A DNA stretch of 64,000 bases from Leptospira perdikensis (GCF_004769575.1 NZ_RQGA01000007.1:124001-188000), one strand, 5' to 3'; positions 1-9,116 are shown, counted from the first letter of the stretch. A program made the numbers and translations. Notes: a model not told the origin generated them from the letters alone.

Positions 1-1433
1 CTAAATACCCCATCTGTTTTTTGGTTGAAAGCAAGGAAGTAATTCAAATGTCCACCTACTAGGTTCTTAGTTGCATTCAAATCTACTGGTTCATCGAAAG
101 TAATGGTTACCTGTGCAGTCACTCCACGAACAAAGTCATTGATTGTGAAAGTTGATCCTGCAGCTGGAGCATTTTTACTTCCGAAAAGTGTTTTATCAGA
201 ACTTGGAAGGAGAAGGACTCCTCGTTTGAGTTGTGCTGAATTTAAAGTCCCTCCAGTACAGTCTCCTGTAGCATTCGCAGTGTATTTTGGCGCAGCAGCA
301 CAACCACTCCATGGTTTTCCGCTACCATCTAAATAACTCACTTGCACTTTTGCATTAGTTGGAACATTCAATGAAAGTCTTAGTTCATGATTGTATCCTG
401 CACCTTTTGCTACATGGGTGTAAGTTCCACGAATCGTCTTTACTTTGTTTGCTGGTGTTTTGTCCATCTCTGTGCTAAATACGGTGGAATGGTCATTTAA
501 GTCAGCATCTCCCGCAGAAGGATACATGTCTTCGAAAGCAATTGTATATCGACCAGAACGTGCAGTAGTAGCCAGACTAGGATCATCTGGGAATTCATCG
601 TAAACGTTGGCAATTCCATCACAATCAGAATCAACTGCTTGCACACAACCGTTCACTGGTTGGAAATTGGTTGTGTCTACATTGACGACCGGAGCTACAA
701 CAACAGTTCCTGCAGAACCACTACCAGTAGATGGTTGTTGAACTGGAGCTGTTCCTGTAAGTTCTACAACTTCACCAGTTGTTGGATTCACACCGATCAC
801 ACTGATCTCTACTGTAGTTACAGTTGGTGGAACACTAATGGGAATGGTCACGGATCCATTGGAATCAGTGGTTCCAACTCCTACCACATTTGGTTCACCT
901 GTTGTAGTAGTTTCTGTAACCGTCACCGGTGCGTTAGCCACAGGGCCGGATTCGTTCCCGACAACCACTGTCACCGGAACTGTAATATTTGTTTCAAAAT
1001 TAAAATTACCACCATTGGTTTGGTCTACCACAACTGTTGTGGTTTCATTATGTACGGTAGTAGGTGCTGGAGTGGGAGCCGTTGCTACTGGTGCAGGTGT
1101 TGTTGTTACCGGCTCAGGATTACTTGGTGTTGTTGGTGTCGGTGCGGCAACTTCAGGTTCCGTTGTAGGAGTCGTAGTTGTTTGTCCTCCGCCACTAGTC
1201 GAACCACCATCTGTAGGAGTGGTTGTTTCTGTTGGAGCCGTGATTTGGCTTGGGTCTGTTGTTTCTAATCCAACCACAGTAAATGTGCCGTCGCCTGTAT
1301 TGGCAGCTTCAGGAGCTGTTTGTGTGGTTCCGTCACCAAGTCCCAAAAATGGGAGGAGTAAAGCGCCTTTCTTTTTATTGGAACAGTCCAATACTAAGAG
1401 CGGTATCGCTAGAAAAATGATCCATCGTTTCAT
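1..1433 (-). CDS. LruC-domain lipoprotein, C-terminus beyond window
   Basis: Open frame from an ATG at 1431-1433 to the left edge with no stop, so the gene is partial (about 477 codons seen). The N-terminus is a lipoprotein signal peptide (MKRWIIFLAIPLLVLDC), predicting a lipid-anchored surface or periplasmic protein. A long low-complexity Thr/Pro/Val/Gly stretch follows, looking like a stalk. Next come an Ig-like segment (about residues 150-235) and an Asp-rich calcium-loop motif, DSDCDGIANVYDEFPDD, of thrombospondin type 3 style. After that FEDMYPSAGDADLNDH matches the start of the LruC domain known from Leptospira LruC. Function unknown; surface exposure is inferred. Family assignment is by motif recall and the C-terminal part is unseen. 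Confidence 0.8.
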   Translation of the reverse strand, partial: MKRWIIFLAIPLLVLDCSNKKKGALLLPFLGLGDGTTQTAPEAANTGDGTFTVVGLETTDPSQITAPTETTTPTDGGSTSGGGQTTTTPTTEPEVAAPTPTTPSNPEPVTTTPAPVATAPTPAPTTVHNETTTVVVDQTNGGNFNFETNITVPVTVVVGNESGPVANAPVTVTETTTTGEPNVVGVGTTDSNGSVTIPISVPPTVTTVEISVIGVNPTTGEVVELTGTAPVQQPSTGSGSAGTVVVAPVVNVDTTNFQPVNGCVQAVDSDCDGIANVYDEFPDDPSLATTARSGRYTIAFEDMYPSAGDADLNDHSTVFSTEMDKTPANKVKTIRGTYTHVAKGAGYNHELRLSLNVPTNAKVQVSYLDGSGKPWSGCAAAPKYTANATGDCTGGTLNSAQLKRGVLLLPSSDKTLFGSKNAPAAGSTFTINDFVRGVTAQVTITFDEPVDLNATKNLVGGHLNYFLAFNQKTDGVF

Positions 1434-1449
1434 GTTGAGATGTCCTACC

Positions 1450-1479
1450 TGTATAGGGAATTGAACGACAAAATGCCAA
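1450..1479 (-). promoter_or_regulatory. Probable sigma-70 promoter of the LruC-domain lipoprotein gene
   Basis: Read on the minus strand, TTGGCA (1479-1474) is followed after 18 bases by TATACA (1455-1450). An AGGTAGG ribosome site follows about 10 bases before the ATG at 1433. Two near-consensus hexamers with acceptable spacing just before a lipoprotein gene support a promoter; there is no direct transcription evidence. Confidence 0.4.
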
Positions 1480-1611
1480 AAAAATCAACGGTGATTTCAA
1501 AAAATTTAGGGAAATCCATTGGATTTTTTGGGGAAAGTACGAACAGAGATCAAAAAAATGAACGAAACCTTCCTAAAATCAGCCAAGAATAGCAGGTCTT
1601 TCTTTTAAAGT

Positions 1612-2337
1612 CTAGTTTTTTGCCACATGCGCCACTGCATTTCCAAAAACAAAATTCTGGAATCGTACCTCTTGGAATCCAAGTTCCTCTAAAATCTTTG
1701 CCAAACTCTCCTGGTCTGGATAGGTTTTGGAGGAATGGGGAAGGTAATCGAACATCTCATTTTCTCTGCCATAAAGCAAATATCCAAATAGAGGTACCAT
1801 TTTGAAAAAATAGAAATCGGCAAAGAATTTCAAAAATTTGGGTCGCACACGCCCCACATCTAAATTCACAAAGACCCCACCTTTCTTTAACACCCGTTTG
1901 ATTTCCATAAGGCATTTTTTTAAATCGGAAACATTCCTGAGTCCAAACCCCATAGTCACAATGTCAAAACTTGCCGTTGAAAATTGGCTCAGGTCCATAG
2001 CATCTCCGACAAGAAGGTTAACCCTTGGATCTTGAGGAATTTTATGGATGGCAAAATCTAACATCTTTTCCGAAAAATCTAGGCCTACAATTTGTTCTAG
2101 ATTTGGTTCCTTCGAGAGCCGAAGGGTGATATCTCCTGTCCCGCAACAGAGGTCGAGGGCAGATTTTGCGAACGGAACGCTCTTTTGGGCCTCTTTGACC
2201 ACCCAATCCTTCCAAATGCGATGTAGGAAAAAACTATTCCAGTCATTGAATTTGTCATAGGCTTTGGCAATTCCATCAAAATTAGTTCTTACATATTCCG
2301 GTTTCTTTTCTTGGGATGGCAGTTGGTATTGGTTCAT
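1612..2337 (-). CDS. ubiE: Demethylmenaquinone methyltransferase UbiE/MenG
   Basis: S-adenosylmethionine-dependent C-methyltransferase that makes menaquinone from demethylmenaquinone in the cytoplasm. The protein shows FDGIAKAYDKFN near the N-terminus, the SAM-binding motif ALDLCCGTGDITLRL, and VTMGFGLRNVSDLKKCL, which is the UbiE/Coq5 signature. About 241 residues from ATG 2337, normal for the family. The frame stays open to 2418, but that extension would run into the divergent exbB coding region and has no family match, so the inner start is preferred. Start codons of the two divergent genes are 16 bases apart. Menaquinone is the expected respiratory quinone of Leptospira. Confidence 0.9.
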   Translation of the reverse strand: MNQYQLPSQEKKPEYVRTNFDGIAKAYDKFNDWNSFFLHRIWKDWVVKEAQKSVPFAKSALDLCCGTGDITLRLSKEPNLEQIVGLDFSEKMLDFAIHKIPQDPRVNLLVGDAMDLSQFSTASFDIVTMGFGLRNVSDLKKCLMEIKRVLKKGGVFVNLDVGRVRPKFLKFFADFYFFKMVPLFGYLLYGRENEMFDYLPHSSKTYPDQESLAKILEELGFQEVRFQNFVFGNAVAHVAKN

Positions 2338-2353
2338 AGAGGTCGATACATCC

Positions 2354-2827
2354 ATGAATTGGACATTTTCAATTCCCGCAATTTTGATTTTTATCCTTCT
2401 TTTTTGTTTTTCACTCACTTCTTTTTATTTTTTCTTCCGATTGGTTCTCGGGTTGCATAAATTAAAGGATCGAAATCTCAGGTTAGAGATATTTCCGAAA
2501 GAACCCACAGAGACTGAATTAGAATTATTTTTTTCTCCTTTGGAAAGAACCATCCACTGGTTACCAACAATAGCTTCTCTGTCCATGCTTCTTGGACTTC
2601 TTGGGACTGTGATTGGAATTAACTCGGCTTTTGGAGCAATGGAAACGCAAGGAAAGGTGAGTTTGGAAGTACTTGCAGGGGGAATCAAAGATGCATTGAA
2701 TACAACGATCGTTGGACTTCTTGTTGCAATTCCTTCTTTATATTTCCATAGGTACGCCGAAAATAAAATTCGATATATATCAGAGCTTTTGGTAAAAGAT
2801 TTTTCTAACTCCGATGAAACTCCGTAA
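2354..2827 (+). CDS. exbB: MotA/TolQ/ExbB proton channel family protein
   Basis: Inner-membrane subunit of an ExbB-ExbD type proton-driven motor that energises outer-membrane transport or envelope work. About 157 residues with three hydrophobic segments: an N-terminal one (FSIPAILIFILLFCFSLTSF), one starting LPTIASLSMLLGLLGTVIG, and one around TTIVGLLVAIPSLYFHRYAE; this is the ExbB/TolQ core. ATG 2354 is preferred over upstream in-frame starts that lie inside ubiE, and AGAGG precedes it. It overlaps exbD by 14 bases, so the pair is translationally coupled. No TonB or receptor gene is adjacent, so the client is unknown; TolQ-like use is also possible. Confidence 0.85.
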   Translation: MNWTFSIPAILIFILLFCFSLTSFYFFFRLVLGLHKLKDRNLRLEIFPKEPTETELELFFSPLERTIHWLPTIASLSMLLGLLGTVIGINSAFGAMETQGKVSLEVLAGGIKDALNTTIVGLLVAIPSLYFHRYAENKIRYISELLVKDFSNSDETP

Positions 2828-3209
2828 ATCAAATTCAAATTCCGACATCGATATTAGTAGTTTAATCGATGTATTGTTTATTCTATTAATCTTTTTGATG
2901 TTAGCTGTTAGGTTTACGGAAACCACTTCTACTTTACAACTAGATCTTCCTAAAACTCAAACTGATTCTATAGGTGAAGAATCCCCAAAGTTCAAAATTC
3001 AGATTAATCATCTAGGTATTATTTATTTTGATGGGAAAGAAATAGTAAAAGATTCCTTAACCGTTCTTGTTCCCGAAAACGAAGATGGTAAATCTAGAGT
3101 AGTATTGGAAGTGGATAAAAAAGCAGAGTTTGCTTCGTTTGTTTTGGTTACAGATTTATTAAAATCAAAAGGATATCAAAAAATTGACATTGTCACTCTG
3201 AAGGATTAG
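2814..3209 (+). CDS. exbD: ExbD/TolR family biopolymer transport protein
   Basis: Partner of the upstream ExbB-like channel. 131 residues: short basic cytoplasmic N-terminus, then the family signature DIDISSLIDVLFILLIFLML, whose membrane Asp (in LIDVLF) is the proton-carrying residue in ExbD/TolR, followed by a periplasmic domain. Start ATG lies inside exbB. The 3' end overlaps the convergent histidine kinase gene by 17 bases, leaving no room for a separate terminator. Confidence 0.85.
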   Translation: MKLRKSNSNSDIDISSLIDVLFILLIFLMLAVRFTETTSTLQLDLPKTQTDSIGEESPKFKIQINHLGIIYFDGKEIVKDSLTVLVPENEDGKSRVVLEVDKKAEFASFVLVTDLLKSKGYQKIDIVTLKD

Positions 3210-5193
3210 AGGATTGAAGTAGATCGATTAAAAATTTATATCGTTTGTTTTGAACTTTTTGTTCTAAGATTTTTTTCCCTTTATCCTCTGTTTGGATGGC
3301 GTTTAGTACCCCTGTAAGTTGACCAAAGTTTTGGATTCGAATCAATTGTAAAATTTGTCGTTTTAATTCCGGATCGGAAGCATTTAAAAAACTATGAACA
3401 AATTCTTCCTCGGATTCTTCTAACTTAGTTACTTGTACAATTTCGTTTGTATGAATCGGACCAATTTTAGATTTTTGTTTTAATTCTTCTGGAACTAACT
3501 CTAATCGTGTGAGAGGAATTTCAAATGAGAATTCCGAACCCTCACCAATAGTACTCCTTACATGGATAGTTCCTCCTAGAAATTCGACTAACTGTTGGCA
3601 AATGGAAAGCCCCAATCCTGTTCCTTCTTTATAGGAACTGCCTTGTTCTGTTTGTTGGAAGGCTTCAAAAATAGAATGTAATTGGTCATTTGGAATCCCG
3701 ATCCCTGTGTCTTTTACAATGAATCGAACCGAATCAAAAGATTGATCTGGATTACTTTGAATTTTGATTTCTAAACTCACCGAACCTTGGTTTGTAAACT
3801 TCAGAGTATTCCCGAGCAAGTTAACTAGTATTTGGCGAATTTTTTGAATATCTGCTTCGTAGTAAGAAGATTCGATGTTTTCAGCACCAATCAATTCGAA
3901 ACTAATCGATTTTTCAGAAAAACGATAGGAAAACATGGAGAATAATGTATCCCAAAGTTGGACAAGGGGAAATCTCTCTCTGGTTTCTGTCATCTTCCCG
4001 GCTTCAATTTTGGAAAGATCTAAAATATCGTTAATCATTCCTAATAAATGGACCCCATTTTCAAAGAGAGAGTTAACATAACCTTTTAAGTGGCTTGGAA
4101 GATTGGGGTCTTTTTCCAAAATTTGAGAAAACCCGATGACAGCATGGAGAGGGGTTCTGAGTTCGTGAGTGATTTTAGAAAAGAAAACAGATTTAGAACG
4201 ATTGGCTTTGATAGCAGCTTCTACCGCTTTTTGTAATCGTTTATTTTGTAATTGGATTTTTTGAGAATAATCATTTAACTTATCTTCTGCGATCTTTCTG
4301 TCAGTAATGTCAAAAACCGTTGACTTACTAATAATAAAGTTTCCATCTTTATCGAAAGTAGATGTTGAGTTTAAACTCACAAAAAAAGTAGATTTATCTT
4401 TTCTTACAAATTCCAACTCGACTCCGGTTAAATTTTCGTTGGGAAAAGAGTTGATAATAAGTCTGTATTTGTCCTGACTGCTTTCTGTCATTAAGTCATT
4501 GAATGTAAAATTCCCAACAATCTCTTCTCTTGCATAACCTAGCCAATCTAATTCGGTATCATTGATAGAAACAATGACGTTGTCTTTGTCAAATGAGTGG
4601 TAACCACAGGGTGCATTGTTATAAAGATCTAAAATCCTTTCATAGGATTTCATTAAGTTTTCTTCTGCAATCTTTCTGTTGGTGATATCGTTTCCGATGG
4701 ATAAAACTTCGTAAGGATATCCAAACTCGTTTTTTAGAATTCGATTGGACCAAGTGACGGTTCGTTTGTCATGTTCTCCAATAAAAACATCATACTCTTG
4801 GCGAATATTTTGTTCAGGTCTATGGAAGATGTTCCATAATTGGGATTTCACTTCATTGGATTTTTCGATCGGGATTTGGAATAAATCTAAGACTACATCT
4901 TTTCCTTCTGCCAAGTCTCGGTTTATTTGAAAAAATTCTTCAGCGTATGGATTTATGGAATGGATTTTAAAATCAGGACTCCAACGAATGATGATGGAGT
5001 TTGCAGTATCGTAAATGTCTTGGTATTGTTTCTCTTTTTCGCGGATGGTGCGTTCGATTTCTTCCGAATTTTTCAAATTCTTTCTAAAAAGAATGAGTCG
5101 CAGTTTTTTTTCTTTTCTAAAGGCATTGTAATAATAAAAAACAATGAGTAATAATCCAAAAACAAAAAGACCTGTGAGGATTCCATCTATCAT
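3193..5193 (-). CDS. PAS-domain sensor histidine kinase
   Basis: 666-residue kinase. One N-terminal membrane segment (about residues 4-21) with no sizeable periplasmic domain; PAS domain 1 (about 55-175) with a PAC-like end; PAS domain 2 (about 185-300); HisKA with phospho-acceptor His343 in FFSKITHELRTPLH; HATPase_c with N box (NLLGNTLKFTN), G1 box (DTGIGIP) and G2 box (GTGLGLSI). The signal is therefore likely sensed in the cytoplasm through PAS ligands. Its ATG overlaps the stop of the upstream response-regulator gene (ATGA), so the two form one operon and probably a phosphorelay pair. A C-terminal tail of about 85 residues after the ATPase domain matches nothing I recognise. Confidence 0.88.
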   Translation of the reverse strand: MIDGILTGLFVFGLLLIVFYYYNAFRKEKKLRLILFRKNLKNSEEIERTIREKEKQYQDIYDTANSIIIRWSPDFKIHSINPYAEEFFQINRDLAEGKDVVLDLFQIPIEKSNEVKSQLWNIFHRPEQNIRQEYDVFIGEHDKRTVTWSNRILKNEFGYPYEVLSIGNDITNRKIAEENLMKSYERILDLYNNAPCGYHSFDKDNVIVSINDTELDWLGYAREEIVGNFTFNDLMTESSQDKYRLIINSFPNENLTGVELEFVRKDKSTFFVSLNSTSTFDKDGNFIISKSTVFDITDRKIAEDKLNDYSQKIQLQNKRLQKAVEAAIKANRSKSVFFSKITHELRTPLHAVIGFSQILEKDPNLPSHLKGYVNSLFENGVHLLGMINDILDLSKIEAGKMTETRERFPLVQLWDTLFSMFSYRFSEKSISFELIGAENIESSYYEADIQKIRQILVNLLGNTLKFTNQGSVSLEIKIQSNPDQSFDSVRFIVKDTGIGIPNDQLHSIFEAFQQTEQGSSYKEGTGLGLSICQQLVEFLGGTIHVRSTIGEGSEFSFEIPLTRLELVPEELKQKSKIGPIHTNEIVQVTKLEESEEEFVHSFLNASDPELKRQILQLIRIQNFGQLTGVLNAIQTEDKGKKILEQKVQNKRYKFLIDLLQSSNPSE

Positions 5194-6323
5194 TTGATTT
5201 CTAATAATAACATGGTCATATCGTCAGCAACTTTACCACCAGAATACTTTAAGACTTCATGCTGGACGGATTCGAGAAACTCTTTTGAAGGTAGGTCGAG
5301 TCGCCTTTCGATGAGTTCCGTAAATTTATGATCTCCTAAATACTCTTCTTTATCGTTAGGAACTTCAAACATTCCATCGGAAAAAAGAAATAACCGATCC
5401 CCTGATTTCAAAAAAATATCTTCGTTATCTGCGTTGAGTTGATCTGGAAACATCATTAAACAAAAACCTTTGGTTCCAAGTTTGAGGATTTTTTTTTCGC
5501 GAATCAAAAACATACTATGGTGTCCTGCCATCGAATAGGACAAAAGATTTTCCTCAGCTTTATAACGTAGGTAAATGGCACTGATGAAGTGAGTGTTGAT
5601 AAGGGGGGTGAGTTTGTTATGAATCCAATACAAACTTTCACTTGGTGCTAAAAAGGATTTGTCCATGGTTTTAAAAGTAATAATTGCCATTAGAGACACC
5701 ATGGCTGCAGCGATCCCATGACCTGTTACATCGCCAAATAATATGTCTAAATCACCAGAAGGTAATAAGTCGTAGGTGATGAGATCACCTCCTACCAAAT
5801 CCATTGGTTTGTAGGAAGTATAAATTTGATAAAGTGGAGAAGGTGGAAATTGGAATGTTACTAAATTTTCTTGATTGGATTTTGCTAGTTCTAAATCTTT
5901 TTGGATGGCTTGTAAAAGATCGATTCTTTCTTTTTCTAAAGTTTTGATTTTGATATGAGTTCGTATCCTTGCTAGGATTTCCGTTTCTTGGAAAGGTTTT
6001 GTGATGTAATCAACAGCTCCAGTTTCTAAACCTTTCACAATATCGGCTGTTTCGTTTAAGGCAGATAAAAAAAGAATGGGAGTATTTTTGGACCTATCCA
6101 TACCAAGCAGCCGTTTGGCGACTTCAAGCCCACTGAGTCCCGGTAACAATATATCAAGTAAAATTAGGTCAAAATCTAAAACTTCGGCAAGTTCTAAGGC
6201 ATACTCGCCATCATAGGCAACTGCCACTTCATATCCTTGGTTTAGTAAAATATGAGTAATGATTTCAATATTGGTTTCGTTATCATCAACAACCAAAATT
6301 TTTGCTGCTTGTTTTGTTTGCAC
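5190..6323 (-). CDS. Response regulator with SpoIIE/RsbU-type PP2C phosphatase output
   Basis: 377 residues. An N-terminal receiver domain (about 7-125) has the acidic pair D13/D14, phospho-acceptor D57 in LILLDILLPG and K in YITKPF. A short coiled linker leads to a PPM/SpoIIE Ser/Thr phosphatase domain with metal-binding motifs PMDLVGGDLITYD, GDVTGHGIAAAMVSL, FSDGMFE and DDMTMLLLE. In RsbU-like systems such proteins dephosphorylate an anti-anti-sigma factor, and phosphorylation of the receiver controls phosphatase activity. First gene of a two-gene operon with the PAS kinase. No STAS antagonist lies next to it; a STAS/zinc-ribbon protein at 28.4 kb and an HATPase protein at 34.5 kb are possible but unproven partners. 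Confidence 0.9.
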   Translation of the reverse strand: MQTKQAAKILVVDDNETNIEIITHILLNQGYEVAVAYDGEYALELAEVLDFDLILLDILLPGLSGLEVAKRLLGMDRSKNTPILFLSALNETADIVKGLETGAVDYITKPFQETEILARIRTHIKIKTLEKERIDLLQAIQKDLELAKSNQENLVTFQFPPSPLYQIYTSYKPMDLVGGDLITYDLLPSGDLDILFGDVTGHGIAAAMVSLMAIITFKTMDKSFLAPSESLYWIHNKLTPLINTHFISAIYLRYKAEENLLSYSMAGHHSMFLIREKKILKLGTKGFCLMMFPDQLNADNEDIFLKSGDRLFLFSDGMFEVPNDKEEYLGDHKFTELIERRLDLPSKEFLESVQHEVLKYSGGKVADDMTMLLLEIK

Positions 6324-6398
6324 AATTCATGAAGGATTTGGTGCAAAAAACATTTGGCAAGAGATTTTTAATTTAGTTTGATTCTATAAGATAGATAA

Positions 6399-7475
6399 AT
6401 GAAAAAGATCATCCACATCGATATGGACGCGTTTTATGCATCAGTGGAACAAAGAGACTTCCCAGAGATGCGTGGAAAACCTGTTGTGGTTGGTGGATCT
6501 CCGCATTCTAGAGGAGTGGTCTGTGCTGCCAGTTATGAGGCAAGAAAATTTGGGGTTCGGTCTGCCATCCCTTGTTTTCAGGCATATAAACTTTGTCCTG
6601 ATGCCATCTTCACTCCACCTAGATTTGAAGTATATAAATCCATTTCCAAAGAAATTCGTTCCATTTTTTTGGAATACACCGATTTAGTGGAACCTTTGTC
6701 TTTAGATGAAGCTTACTTAGATGTCACTGCAAATAAATTAGGAATTCCTTTAGCAAGCACTATCGCTAAAGAAATTAGGAAAAAAATTTTTGAACGTACT
6801 GAGCTTACTTGTTCTGCAGGAGTGGCTCAGAATAAATTTTTAGCAAAGATGGCTTCTGAAAAAAATAAACCTAACGGACTTTATGTGGTTATCCCCGGTG
6901 AAGAAGAAAATTTTTTAAATGAAATACCATTATATAGTTTTCATGGAATCGGGAAAAAAACCTATGAAAAACTGTCTCAATTAGGTTTCACAAAGGGGGC
7001 AGAGTTGAGGAAAGCAGAAGAGTCTTTTTTAGTCCAAGAATTTGGTAAGATGGGAGCTGTATTTTATCGGATGGTCAGGGGAATTGATGATAGGGAGGTG
7101 ATTCCTTTTCGAGATCCTAAATCCATAGGAGTAGAAACAACATTTTCCCATGACTCAGAAGATTTTGCTTTTCTGATACTCACTTTGGAGAATTTATCTA
7201 AGGAATTGGAACTACGGATGGGTCGTAAGAATAAACAAGGAAAAACACTTACCTTAAAAATCAAATTTGAAGATTTTACAGTGAAACAAAAATCTATTTC
7301 CTCCGATTCTGTTTTCTACTTGGCAGACAACCTTTTCCAACAATCCTCGAATTTGTTGGCAACTGTTTGGAAGGAAAACATCGATCCATTAAAAAAAATC
7401 AGACTTTTGGGGATCTCTGTTACCAATTTTTCTTTAGATATTACAAATCAGGATCAACCTTCACTTTTCGGTTAA
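6399..7475 (+). CDS. dinB: DNA polymerase IV (Y-family translesion polymerase)
   Basis: 358-residue error-prone polymerase for lesion bypass. IHIDMDAFYASVEQRD holds the first catalytic Asp residues and LSLDEAYLDVT the second acidic pair. Fingers/palm motifs AASYEARKFGVRSAIP and CSAGVAQNKFLAKMASEKNKPNG are typical of DinB. The HhH region IPLYSFHGIGKKTYEKL is followed by the little-finger domain. The last residues QPSLFG form a sliding-clamp binding peptide, so clamp recruitment should be intact. The downstream esterase starts 3 bases after the stop, suggesting co-transcription. No convincing LexA box was seen in the 75-base upstream gap. Confidence 0.95.
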   Translation: MKKIIHIDMDAFYASVEQRDFPEMRGKPVVVGGSPHSRGVVCAASYEARKFGVRSAIPCFQAYKLCPDAIFTPPRFEVYKSISKEIRSIFLEYTDLVEPLSLDEAYLDVTANKLGIPLASTIAKEIRKKIFERTELTCSAGVAQNKFLAKMASEKNKPNGLYVVIPGEEENFLNEIPLYSFHGIGKKTYEKLSQLGFTKGAELRKAEESFLVQEFGKMGAVFYRMVRGIDDREVIPFRDPKSIGVETTFSHDSEDFAFLILTLENLSKELELRMGRKNKQGKTLTLKIKFEDFTVKQKSISSDSVFYLADNLFQQSSNLLATVWKENIDPLKKIRLLGISVTNFSLDITNQDQPSLFG

Positions 7476-7478
7476 ACT

Positions 7479-8180
7479 ATGTTAGATAATGAAAACGATT
7501 TAGAATCTCTCGGACCTTTACAGGCACTTCGAGTCAAAGGTGATCCAGATGCACCCACTGTTGTATTGTTTCACGGATATGGTGCAAGTGCTTTTGATTT
7601 GTATCCCATTCATGAAGTTTTAGTTACAGATCAAAAATTCAATTGGGTTTTTCCCCACGGACATTTGAGTGTTCCACTTATGCCAGGTTATTCGGGGCGG
7701 GCATGGTTCCCGATTGACATGGCTGCTTTAGAAGAAGCAATTCGAAAAAATGATTTTCGAAATTTTTCAGACAAAGATCCAGAAGGGATGGATGTTGCAA
7801 GACAGGCGGCATATTTAATGTTAGATGCTATTGGTGTACCCTGGAACCAGTTGATTCTCGGTGGATTTTCTCAAGGGGCCATGCTTGCCACAGACCTAAC
7901 ACTCAGAAATGAGGAAATATCAAAAGGCCTTATGATCCTTTCAGGGGCTCTTGTAAATGAATCACTTTGGAAAGAATTGGCACCAAAAAAATCGATTTTA
8001 CGTTTTTTCCAATCCCATGGAGAATTTGATCCTATTCTTGGTTATGCGGGCGCTAAAAAATTAGAAAAGTTACTCCGTAATTCTGGGCTTCTGGGTGAAT
8101 TCATCGCTTTTAACGGAGGCCATGAAATTCCAGCACCTGTCATCCAAGGTGTCAGTCGTTATTTGAATAGTTTGTCTTAA
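7479..8180 (+). CDS. Phospholipase/carboxylesterase family alpha/beta hydrolase
   Basis: 233 residues, cytoplasmic, no signal peptide. The fold is shown by the oxyanion motif VLFHGYGASAFD, nucleophile Ser131 in GGFSQGAML, acid Asp in HGEFDPILGY and His in NGGHEIP, which is the order of the AB_hydrolase_2 (acyl-protein thioesterase / carboxylesterase) family. Substrate is not predictable; short-chain esters or lysophospholipids are usual for relatives. Placed 3 bases after dinB, probably one transcript, though no functional link to translesion synthesis is evident. Confidence 0.85.
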   Translation: MLDNENDLESLGPLQALRVKGDPDAPTVVLFHGYGASAFDLYPIHEVLVTDQKFNWVFPHGHLSVPLMPGYSGRAWFPIDMAALEEAIRKNDFRNFSDKDPEGMDVARQAAYLMLDAIGVPWNQLILGGFSQGAMLATDLTLRNEEISKGLMILSGALVNESLWKELAPKKSILRFFQSHGEFDPILGYAGAKKLEKLLRNSGLLGEFIAFNGGHEIPAPVIQGVSRYLNSLS

Positions 8181-8233
8181 AAATTCTCGCTGGTAAACCA
8201 GTTTGAATCTGTCTAAGTCAGTGGGTGGTCATT

Positions 8234-8992
8234 ATGAAACGTTTTCTCATTTCATTCTTTTGTATGGGATTTTTACAAGGGGTCTTTGCTCAAGGGTTCG
8301 ATCATAAACATTTAGTTTGGGACTCTTTAGTTAAAAAATATGTAAAAAATGGCCTTGTTTCCTATAAAGGAATCCAAACCGAAGAGGGTGCCCTTCGACA
8401 ATATTTGGATACTTTATCCAAAGTTTCTGAGGCCCAATACCAAGGATTTACAGAAAAGGAAAAACAAAGTTTTTTAATCAATGCATACAATGCCTTTACC
8501 ATTAAATTGATTTTAGATCATTACCCAGTGGAAAGTATCACAGATATTGGATCTCCGTTTTCCAAAATCAACCTTGCGCGAGGGATACCTTGGAAAAAAG
8601 AATTTTTCTCCCTTCTTGGGAAATCAAGGCACTTAGATTGGATTGAACATGAGAAATTGAGAAAGGATTTTAACGAACCAAGAATCCATTTCGCAATTGT
8701 ATGTGCTTCTATTGGGTGTCCCAATTTGGTATCGGAAGCGTATGCACCCAATCAATTAGAGAAACAACTCCAATCAGCAAAACTGGGGTTTTTAAAAAAT
8801 CCGAAAAAAAATTATTATGATAAAACTACGAACACTTTGTACTTAAGTAAAATTTTTAATTGGTTCCAAACCGATTTTACCAAAAAAACCACTCTCATTC
8901 AGTACGTACAAGAAGGGTTTGAGGAAACGATCAAACCGGACGCCAAAATTGCTTATAATGAATACAATTGGGATTTGAACGAACAAAAGTAA
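8234..8992 (+). CDS. DUF547 family exported protein
   Basis: About 252 residues from ATG 8234 (an in-frame GTG at 8225 is an alternative). N-terminal signal peptide MKRFLISFFCMGFLQGVFA ends at a likely signal peptidase I site (FAQ). The body carries DUF547 hallmarks: WDSLVKKYVKNGLVSYKG, FLINAYNAFTIKLILDHYP, HFAIVCASIGCPNL and FNWFQTDF. The Asn/Ala/Tyr/Asn and Cys..Cys features resemble a transglutaminase-like fold, but no enzyme activity is established for the family. Probably periplasmic. Stands alone 44 bases after the esterase gene. Confidence 0.75.
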   Translation: MKRFLISFFCMGFLQGVFAQGFDHKHLVWDSLVKKYVKNGLVSYKGIQTEEGALRQYLDTLSKVSEAQYQGFTEKEKQSFLINAYNAFTIKLILDHYPVESITDIGSPFSKINLARGIPWKKEFFSLLGKSRHLDWIEHEKLRKDFNEPRIHFAIVCASIGCPNLVSEAYAPNQLEKQLQSAKLGFLKNPKKNYYDKTTNTLYLSKIFNWFQTDFTKKTTLIQYVQEGFEETIKPDAKIAYNEYNWDLNEQK

Positions 8993-9116
8993 AATAGTTG
9001 GACTAGAATTTCGTTTTGGTGTAAGTCAGGTTATGGTTTTTTATCGGCTGTAAACAAGGCCACTGGAATCAAGGATAGATCCAGAAAAGCCCGAAAGAGA
9101 TAGATACAGTTGGCAA

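Noticed and set aside
639..1268. Cys/Trp/Arg-rich plus-strand ORF of 209 codons
   Set aside because: It is the antisense shadow of the Thr/Pro/Val-rich stalk of the LruC-domain lipoprotein; composition is extreme and has no start context.
838..1464. Val/Thr/Gly-rich plus-strand ORF of 208 codons
   Set aside because: Antisense to the same lipoprotein gene, which has a proper signal peptide, promoter and domain motifs.
2264..2353. Longer N-terminus for ExbB
   Set aside because: The extension lies inside ubiE coding sequence and has no membrane or family features; ATG 2354 has a ribosome site.
6333..6345. Possible LexA box TTTG-GTG-CAAA before dinB
   Set aside because: The spacing is 3 bases, whereas the Leptospira LexA1 motif I recall has 5 (TTTG-N5-CAAA); likely chance.
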